A stretch of 22,991 bases of DNA from an uncultured Treponema sp. (GTDB lineage Bacteria > Spirochaetota > Spirochaetia > Treponematales > Treponemataceae), in assembly GCA_937894335.1 (NCBI GenBank), contig CALCRU010000041.1, positions 1-22,991 on the forward strand, written 5' to 3'. The notes beneath the pieces were generated by a model that ran no database searches, had not been told where the DNA came from, and worked only from the letters and a program-made list of their open reading frames with translations. A program made the translations under genes and the position numbers. Below, in pieces: positions 7,670 through 13,792 of the stretch (positions within the stretch are counted from its first letter, which is position 1; each line of letters begins with the position of its first letter).

Positions 7670-8562
7670 AGTTAAAATCCTTTTTTGCATGTTTTTTTCT
7701 TGCGTCACTTAGTGCATTTTTATGCGGATGTGACTACAACATTCAGGAAGCTCTCTTTAGGGACAACTCCGTAGAAAACCGAGTTACCGCACTTTCTGAC
7801 AACATAATTCCCTCGGATAAGTTGCCCTCGACTTTTAAGACGACAGATAAAATAAAGGTTGCGATTATAACAGATGTTCACTTTGGCGTGCAGGGTAAGG
7901 ATTCAGTGAATCAGAAATTTCTTGACTGGATTGCAGACTCTTCCAACAACATTGACTTCTGTATTTGTCTTGGAGATGTGGCAGAACATGGCGCCGAAGA
8001 CGAGTACAAAACCTATGCCTCTTATGTTGACCAAATTAAGACTGCCTTAGGTGGTTCTCCTGTATTCAGCGTAGTGGGAAACCACGACCTCTTTTCTAGC
8101 GGATGGTCCTACTGGAAGCAGTATGTAAACAAAGACTTAGGACTAAAGACTTCCTTTTACAAATTTTCTTTAGGCGGTTACGAATGGTACTTTCTGGATA
8201 CTGCAAGCGGTACCATGGGAAGAAGCCAGTTCAAGGCCTTTAAGGAAGACATAGAGTCAGAATTAAAGCCAAAACTTGTCTTTAGCCATTATCCCATTTA
8301 TTCTGACGGTGCAAATCTTGCAAACTACTTTACCCTCCAGAACTCCATGGAAACAAGCCGGATTATTGATGCCTGTGCAAGAAACGGAGTTCAACTTTTT
8401 GCTTCGGGACATACCCACCGCTGGGCAAGCAAGAATTTTGGCAGATTTTGGGAAGTAAATTTTACTGGATTCCGCTCAAGGCAGGACTGGGGCTACATAG
8501 AAATTGATACTGTAAATAAAACTGTGTCGGCATACAAAAGCGATGGAACAAAACTGAACTAA
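7666..8562 (+). CDS. Lipoprotein calcineurin-like metallophosphoesterase
   Basis: The 298-residue product has a lipoprotein signal: KLKSFFACFFLASLSAF followed by the lipobox LCGC, giving a lipidated Cys at 22. The mature protein is a two-metal phosphoesterase with the complete ligand set: D70 and H72 (TDVHFG), D104 (LGDVAEHG), N139-H140-D141 (GNHD), H208 (SHYP), and H249 with H251 (GHTH). Such enzymes hydrolyse phosphomonoesters or diesters. The substrate cannot be read from the sequence, but the lipobox places the enzyme outside the cytoplasm, on the inner or outer membrane. It is translationally coupled to the predicted outer-membrane protein upstream, so the two may act at the same surface. 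It is the last gene before the lon promoter. Confidence 0.87.
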   Translation: MKLKSFFACFFLASLSAFLCGCDYNIQEALFRDNSVENRVTALSDNIIPSDKLPSTFKTTDKIKVAIITDVHFGVQGKDSVNQKFLDWIADSSNNIDFCICLGDVAEHGAEDEYKTYASYVDQIKTALGGSPVFSVVGNHDLFSSGWSYWKQYVNKDLGLKTSFYKFSLGGYEWYFLDTASGTMGRSQFKAFKEDIESELKPKLVFSHYPIYSDGANLANYFTLQNSMETSRIIDACARNGVQLFASGHTHRWASKNFGRFWEVNFTGFRSRQDWGYIEIDTVNKTVSAYKSDGTKLN

Positions 8563-8563
8563 G

Positions 8564-8592
8564 TTGCCGATTTTGCAAAATGTGAGTATATT
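8564..8592 (+). promoter_or_regulatory. lon promoter, TTGCCG-17-TATATT
   Basis: TTGCCG (8564-8569), a 17-base spacer and TATATT (8587-8592) stand directly after the phosphoesterase stop. The lon ATG is six bases downstream of the -10, so the transcript should start on the start codon. This is the same geometry as the EF-G promoter. I see no CIRCE-like inverted repeat of the type that would suggest HrcA heat-shock control. Confidence 0.6.
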
Positions 8593-8598
8593 GGATAT

Positions 8599-11019
8599 AT
8601 GAAAGATACGAATTCAGACGAACAGAATGATATACTTCCTGCGGAACAGATGCTGCCCAACAAGCTCTTCCTTATTCCCATTGCAGGGCGTCCTATTTTT
8701 CCGGGAATTTTTACTCCCCTCATGATTGGCAATAACAATGTGGATGATGCAAAGGTCATAGAGGAAGCCTACGAAGGTGACGGTTTTATTGGAATAGTCA
8801 TGCTCAAGGATGCTGTTGAAAAGCCTTCCCTTAAAGATGTGTATTCCGTGGGAACTGTTGCAAGAATCATAAAGAAAATAAATCTTCCCGAGGGTGGAAT
8901 AAATGTCTTTGTTTCCACACTGCAACGCTTTAAAGTACGAAAGAGCCTTAACGCCTCCAATCCCATGGTTGCGGCGGTAGAGTATCTGGAAGACGAGGAA
9001 GCCGACACTTTTGAAGTAAAGGCACTGACTCGCGCCCTTGTAAGCGAAATGAAGGAAGTAAGCGAAAACAATCCCCTCTTTTCCGAAGAAATGCGCCTTA
9101 ACATGGTGAACATAGATCAGCCTGGAAAAATTGCGGATTTTATTGCTTCAATACTGAACATAGACAAGACTGAGCAGCAGAAAATTCTTGAAACTCCAAA
9201 TGTCCGTCAGCGCATGGAACAGGTTCTTGTCTTTATAAAAAAGGAACAGGAAATCCTTCGGGTGCAGAAAAAAATTCAGAATGAACTTAACGAAAAGGTT
9301 GAAAAAAATCAGCGTGACTATTTTCTGCGTGAAGAACTTAAAAGCATTCAGGAAGAACTGGGCATTGCCTCTGATTCAAAGTCTAGCGACTATCAGAAGT
9401 TCAAGGCAAAAATCGACTCCTTTAACTTTGAGGGCGAGGTAAAAGAAACCGTTTATTCCGAACTGGAAAAATTTAAACTTCTGGATCCTCACGACAGCGA
9501 ATATGTGGTACTCAGAAATTATCTTGAACTTGTTACTCTGCTTCCTTGGAATGACCCTGTGGTGGAAAACTTTTCCCTTTCCGAGGCAAAGAAAATTCTT
9601 GAGCAGGATCATTACGGTTTGGACGATGTAAAAAAGCGAATCATGGAATATCTTGCCGTTAAGAAACTTAAGCAGGACAGCAAGGGTTCTGTTCTTATTC
9701 TTGTAGGTCCTCCTGGAGTGGGAAAGACTAGCATAGGCAGGTCCATTGCAAGAACAATGGGTAAGAAGTTTTACAGGTTTTCTGTTGGTGGAGAGCATGA
9801 TGCTGCAAACATTAAGGGGCATCGCCGAACTTACATAGGCGCTCTTCCTGGACGCATTATTGAAGGTCTAAAAATTACAAAGAGCAAGTCTCCCGTCTTT
9901 ATGATTGACGAAGTTGACAAGATGAATGCTAGCGCACAGGGAGACCCGGCTGCAGCCCTGCTTGAAGTTATGGACCCTGAGCAAAATGTGGCATTCCGCG
10001 ACACCTATTTGGATTTGCCCTTTGATGTAAGCAATGTCTTCTTTATACTTACAGCAAACACCTTGGATACAATTCCGCGACCCCTTCTTGACCGTGCAGA
10101 AATTATAGAACTTTCTGGCTACATTGATCAGGAAAAAATAGAGATAGCAAAGAGTTACCTTGTTCCCAAAAATCTTGAAAAAAACGGACTTGGTAAGAAT
10201 CAGGTAAAGTACACAAAAAAGGCACTTGCCCTTATTGCTTCCGAATATGCCCGAGAGGCTGGAGTGCGCAACTTTGAAAAGTGCATTGACAAGGTAAACC
10301 GAAAGCTTATTCGAGAAAAAATTGACGCTTACGAGGCGGAACACGGAGACTTGGATCTAGACAAGACTGATATGCGCAAGGTGTTTGCAAAGCAGAAGTT
10401 TGTCATAGACGAAAAGGAAATCCGCGACTATTTGGGTAAGCCTGTGTTTGACGAAAGTCAGATAAAGAAGGCCGATGTTCCTGGAACTGCAATAGGCCTT
10501 GCATGGACAAGCATGGGAGGAGACACACTTCTTCTTGAAAGCATTGCCCTGCCGTCGGAAAAAGGTGGGCTACAGCTTACTGGACAGCTGGGTGATGTAA
10601 TGAAGGAAAGCGCCCAGATAGCCATGAGTTTTGTGCGCCGCTATGCAGTTGAGCATGGCCTTAAGGACAGCGAATGGTTTGAAAAGCATACAATCCACCT
10701 GCACTTTCCCGAGGGGGCAACTCCAAAGGACGGACCTTCCGCAGGCATTACCATTGTAACCGCCCTTATGTCTCTTCTTATGAACAAAAAAATGAAGCCA
10801 AACATTGCCATGACGGGAGAACTTTCCCTTACTGGTCAGGTTATGCCCATTGGAGGACTTAGGGAAAAAACGGTTGCCGCTAAGAGAAATAAAATCAAGA
10901 CGATTATTTTTCCAAAGGCAAACGAGCGAGATTTGGAAGAAATTCCAGAACTGGTAAAGCAGGGGCTTAACTTTGTTCCCGTAACCCGTGCAGAAGAGGT
11001 TATAGATTTTGTCTTCTGA
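8599..11019 (+). CDS. lon: ATP-dependent Lon protease (LonA type)
   Basis: Lon is a cytoplasmic AAA+ serine protease that degrades misfolded and regulatory proteins. The 806 residues have the LonA layout: an N-terminal substrate domain (LFLIPIAGRPIFPGIFTP at about 23-40), a long coiled coil (about 205-255), and an AAA+ module. The AAA+ module has Walker A GPPGVGKT at 370-377, the GHRRTYIGALPGR segment and Walker B MIDEVDK near D437-E438. The C-terminal protease domain has the Ser-Lys dyad, with S714 in KDGPSAG and K757 in GGLREKTVAAKR. Everything needed for activity is present. ATG 8599 has no ribosome site and sits six bases after a -10. The stop overlaps the downstream HAD gene by 11 bases, so lon leads a likely lon-HAD-GH31 operon. 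Confidence 0.97.
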   Translation: MKDTNSDEQNDILPAEQMLPNKLFLIPIAGRPIFPGIFTPLMIGNNNVDDAKVIEEAYEGDGFIGIVMLKDAVEKPSLKDVYSVGTVARIIKKINLPEGGINVFVSTLQRFKVRKSLNASNPMVAAVEYLEDEEADTFEVKALTRALVSEMKEVSENNPLFSEEMRLNMVNIDQPGKIADFIASILNIDKTEQQKILETPNVRQRMEQVLVFIKKEQEILRVQKKIQNELNEKVEKNQRDYFLREELKSIQEELGIASDSKSSDYQKFKAKIDSFNFEGEVKETVYSELEKFKLLDPHDSEYVVLRNYLELVTLLPWNDPVVENFSLSEAKKILEQDHYGLDDVKKRIMEYLAVKKLKQDSKGSVLILVGPPGVGKTSIGRSIARTMGKKFYRFSVGGEHDAANIKGHRRTYIGALPGRIIEGLKITKSKSPVFMIDEVDKMNASAQGDPAAALLEVMDPEQNVAFRDTYLDLPFDVSNVFFILTANTLDTIPRPLLDRAEIIELSGYIDQEKIEIAKSYLVPKNLEKNGLGKNQVKYTKKALALIASEYAREAGVRNFEKCIDKVNRKLIREKIDAYEAEHGDLDLDKTDMRKVFAKQKFVIDEKEIRDYLGKPVFDESQIKKADVPGTAIGLAWTSMGGDTLLLESIALPSEKGGLQLTGQLGDVMKESAQIAMSFVRRYAVEHGLKDSEWFEKHTIHLHFPEGATPKDGPSAGITIVTALMSLLMNKKMKPNIAMTGELSLTGQVMPIGGLREKTVAAKRNKIKTIIFPKANERDLEEIPELVKQGLNFVPVTRAEEVIDFVF

Positions 11020-11659
11020 CATTTGTGCCGTTATCTTTGACATGGATGGCGTCCTCTTTGACAGCGAAAAAATAAGTCGCATGATGTGGATTAAGGCTGG
11101 TGCCGAGTTTAATGTGCCTGATGTTCTTGAGGCAGAACTATGCGTCATTGGCAGAAGCTTTGCAGATACCTGTCAGTTTCTTAGGGAGCGGTACGGAGAA
11201 AACTTTCCTGCAGTAGAATTTAGAACCAGATGCTCTGAACTTTTTCATGAATATGTTTCTAAAAACGGAATGCCCCTTCTTCCCCATGCAAAGGAAATTC
11301 TTGAATACCTTAGCCAAAAGGGATATCCCCTTGCACTGGCTTCTTCTACAAGGCGGGTTGTAGTAGACCGTGAGCTGGAAAACGCAGGACTTACCCCTTA
11401 CTTTAAAACCGTAACATGCGGAGACGAGGTTCCTCATTCCAAGCCTGAGCCAGACATTTACCTTAAGGCCTGTGCCTCTTTAGGATTTGCGCCAAAAAAT
11501 TGTGCCGCTGTTGAGGACAGCCCCAACGGAATACGCTCTGCATATTGGGCCGGCATGAAGTGCATTATGGTGCCGGATCAGGTTCAGCCCGACGAAGAAC
11601 TTAAGTGCCTTTTGTGGAAGTGCTGTCCCTCCCTTGCTCAACTGGAAGAATTCCTCTAG
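11009..11659 (+). CDS. HAD-superfamily phosphatase / beta-phosphoglucomutase-like
   Basis: This is a 216-residue HAD hydrolase of the subfamily with a helical cap after motif I. Motif I is FDMDGVLFDSE, with nucleophile D11 and acid/base D13. Motif II is ASST around S112-T114, motif III lies at K145 (HSKPEPD), and motif IV is E169-D170 (VEDSPNGI). DGVLxDSE and VEDSxxGI are common in beta-phosphoglucomutases and sugar-phosphate phosphatases, but the two cannot be told apart by eye. The start is TTG 11009 inside lon, with AGAGG about ten bases upstream. It is the only plausible initiator, because motif I follows at residue 9 and no ATG lies between. With the GH31 gene 40 bases downstream, a role in alpha-glucoside use is a reasonable inference. 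Confidence 0.87.
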   Translation: MSSDICAVIFDMDGVLFDSEKISRMMWIKAGAEFNVPDVLEAELCVIGRSFADTCQFLRERYGENFPAVEFRTRCSELFHEYVSKNGMPLLPHAKEILEYLSQKGYPLALASSTRRVVVDRELENAGLTPYFKTVTCGDEVPHSKPEPDIYLKACASLGFAPKNCAAVEDSPNGIRSAYWAGMKCIMVPDQVQPDEELKCLLWKCCPSLAQLEEFL

Positions 11660-11687
11660 ACTGATTCCGTGCCGCAGACTGGTCGGC

Positions 11688-11693
11688 AGGGAG
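11688..11693 (+). promoter_or_regulatory. Ribosome binding site that fixes the GH31 start
   Basis: AGGGAG lies six bases before ATG 11700. The frame is open further upstream to an ATG at 11634, but that would overlap the HAD gene by 26 bases and give 22 residues without family similarity. The SD therefore favours 11700. Confidence 0.75.
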
Positions 11694-11699
11694 CCTTTT

Positions 11700-13754
11700 A
11701 TGCAAATTTATGCCCAGAAAAACATTCTTGTAGTTCAGCGTGGAAGCGATCGGCTTTTTATACAGAGCTGGGGAAAAAACGCCCTTAGGGTAAGGATGAC
11801 AAAAGAGCCTGTTATGGACGCAAACGACTGGGCCCTTTGCGAATCGTGTCCAAAGCCCAGGGCAAAAATCAGCATATGGGAAAAAGACATTACCGAACCT
11901 TGGTACCGGGGAAGTGACAAATCTTTTGCAAAGGAAGCAAGCATTACCAACGGAAACATTACCTGCAAAGTAAGCTTTGAAGGATGGCTTTCCTTTTACA
12001 ATCAGGATGGAGACCTTCTTACCGCAGAGTACTGGCGAACCCGTGATAGAATAGACCGTTACGCAGTTCCACTCCGTGTAGAGGGCAGGGAACTGAAGCC
12101 TCTTGTTGGAACAAGTGACTATAAGCTTACCGCCCGCTTTGAAGCTTTTGACGACGAGCATATTTTTGGCATGGGCGTATATCAGGACGGATGCTTTGAC
12201 AGAAAGGGTAGTGTAATGGAACTTGCCCATAGAAACAGTCAGACCAGCGTGCCTTTTTTTGTTTCCACCCGTGGCTACGGATTTTTATGGAACAACCCTG
12301 CAGTAGGAAGTGCTGTATTTGCGGCAAACAAAACTGAATGGACTTCTCTAAGCTGCAAAAAAATGGACTACTGGATTTGCGCAGGAGACAGTCCCGCCCA
12401 GATTGAAGAGCAGTATTCCTCAGTTACAGGACGCACTCCCATGATGCCAGAATATGGAATGGGCTTCTGGCAGTGCAAGCTCCGTTACAGGACTCAGGAA
12501 GAAGTGCTTTCTGTTGCCCGTGAATACAAAAAGAGGGGAGTACCCCTTGATGTAATCGTTATAGACTTTTTTCACTGGTCAAGGCAGGGAGAATTTAAAT
12601 TTGACAAAAGGTGCTTTCCCAATCCCGAGGCAATGATAAAAGAACTTGATTCCATGGGAATAAAGGTTTGTGTAAGCGTATGGCCCACCATAGACCAGAA
12701 GGCTTCTACATTCGGCGAAATGGCAGACCGTGGCTATCTTGTAAGTGCGGACAGGGGAAGCGGAATCCACATGGACTGGCTAGGCAACACGGTGTTTTTT
12801 GACGCTACAAATCCCAGTGCTCAGGATTTTGTTTGGAAGGAATGCAAAAAAAATTATTACGACAAGGGTGTGCGCATTTTCTGGCTTGACGAGGCCGAAC
12901 CTGAATATGGTCCCTACGACTGGGATCTTTACCGCTACCATGCAGGACCTGTGTTGCAGTGTGCCAACATCTATCCGCTAAAATATGCAGAAGGTTTTGC
13001 CCGAGGACTTTCTGCTGCAGGTGAAAAGGAAAAGATGAGCCTTGTTCGTTCCGCTTGGGCAGGAAGCCAGAAGTTCGGAGTGCTTACATGGACAGGAGAC
13101 ATTCATTCCGACTGGCGTGCATTTAGGGAGCAGCTACAGACTGGACTTAACATGAGCATGGCAGGCATTCCCTGGTGGACAACAGACATAGGCGGATTTG
13201 TAGGTGGCGACCCAGAAGATGAAGATTTTAGGGAACTTTTGGTTAGATGGTTTGAGTGGGGAACTTTTTGTCCTGTAATGCGCCTTCACGGAGAAAGGCC
13301 TCCTTACATTCCCCTTGAACCAGGCACGGAAGTTGTTGACGGCGTTCCTCAGTGGGGTAGCGCTCAGCCAAACGAAATTTGGAGCTTTGGAGAAGAAAAC
13401 TGTCGCATCATGACAAAGTTCATTCACCTTAGGGAAAAATTCCGTCCCTACATTAGGACCTGCATGAAGGAGGCAAGCAAAAAAGGTCATCCTGTAGTGC
13501 GTCCCCTTTACTACGATTTTCCGTCGGATTCAAAAACTTTGGAAAAAGAAATAATGTCTTCGGAGTACATGTTTGGTCCCGACTTCCTTGTAGCTCCCGT
13601 CATGGCTCCTGGTCTTACAGAACGCACAGTTTACCTTCCCCTAGGTTCTTTATGGCAGGAGGAAGAAACTGGCACAACTTTCGAAGGCGGTAGCACAGTC
13701 ACTGCAAAGGCACCGCTGGATGTAATCCCCCTATTTAGGAGACGGACGCTCTAA
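11700..13754 (+). CDS. GH31 family glycosidase (alpha-glucosidase / alpha-xylosidase type)
   Basis: GH31 enzymes retain configuration while cleaving or transferring alpha-glucosyl or alpha-xylosyl units. With ATG 11700 the product has 684 residues and no signal peptide, so it should act in the cytoplasm. A beta-sandwich N-terminal region precedes the (beta/alpha)8 barrel, which begins near PEYGMGFWQCKLRY. The catalytic nucleophile is D397 in FWLDEAEPE, and the acid/base candidate is D467 in TWTGDIHSDW. FFHWSRQGEFKFDKRCFP and RLHGERPP are further typical segments. WLDEAEP differs from the WxDMNE of classical alpha-glucosidases and the KTDFGE of YicI-type alpha-xylosidases, so the substrate is unsettled. 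The neighbouring HAD protein could handle a phosphorylated sugar product. Confidence 0.9.
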   Translation: MQIYAQKNILVVQRGSDRLFIQSWGKNALRVRMTKEPVMDANDWALCESCPKPRAKISIWEKDITEPWYRGSDKSFAKEASITNGNITCKVSFEGWLSFYNQDGDLLTAEYWRTRDRIDRYAVPLRVEGRELKPLVGTSDYKLTARFEAFDDEHIFGMGVYQDGCFDRKGSVMELAHRNSQTSVPFFVSTRGYGFLWNNPAVGSAVFAANKTEWTSLSCKKMDYWICAGDSPAQIEEQYSSVTGRTPMMPEYGMGFWQCKLRYRTQEEVLSVAREYKKRGVPLDVIVIDFFHWSRQGEFKFDKRCFPNPEAMIKELDSMGIKVCVSVWPTIDQKASTFGEMADRGYLVSADRGSGIHMDWLGNTVFFDATNPSAQDFVWKECKKNYYDKGVRIFWLDEAEPEYGPYDWDLYRYHAGPVLQCANIYPLKYAEGFARGLSAAGEKEKMSLVRSAWAGSQKFGVLTWTGDIHSDWRAFREQLQTGLNMSMAGIPWWTTDIGGFVGGDPEDEDFRELLVRWFEWGTFCPVMRLHGERPPYIPLEPGTEVVDGVPQWGSAQPNEIWSFGEENCRIMTKFIHLREKFRPYIRTCMKEASKKGHPVVRPLYYDFPSDSKTLEKEIMSSEYMFGPDFLVAPVMAPGLTERTVYLPLGSLWQEEETGTTFEGGSTVTAKAPLDVIPLFRRRTL

Positions 13755-13783
13755 TTGCCCAAACAGCCTTTTTCTGCTACCAT
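13755..13783 (+). promoter_or_regulatory. uvrA promoter, TTGCCC-17-TACCAT
   Basis: TTGCCC (13755-13760), a 17-base spacer and TACCAT (13778-13783) directly follow the GH31 stop. ATG 13793 is nine bases beyond the -10, which leaves a leader of about three bases. I see no LexA-like operator. Confidence 0.55.
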
Positions 13784-13792
13784 ACAAAAACT

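Noticed and set aside
10570..11148. 192-codon open frame on the minus strand
   Set aside because: Antisense to the Lon protease domain and HAD start, no recognisable motif.
11601..12230. 209-codon open frame on the minus strand
   Set aside because: Antisense to the HAD and GH31 genes, no motifs, and low-quality composition.
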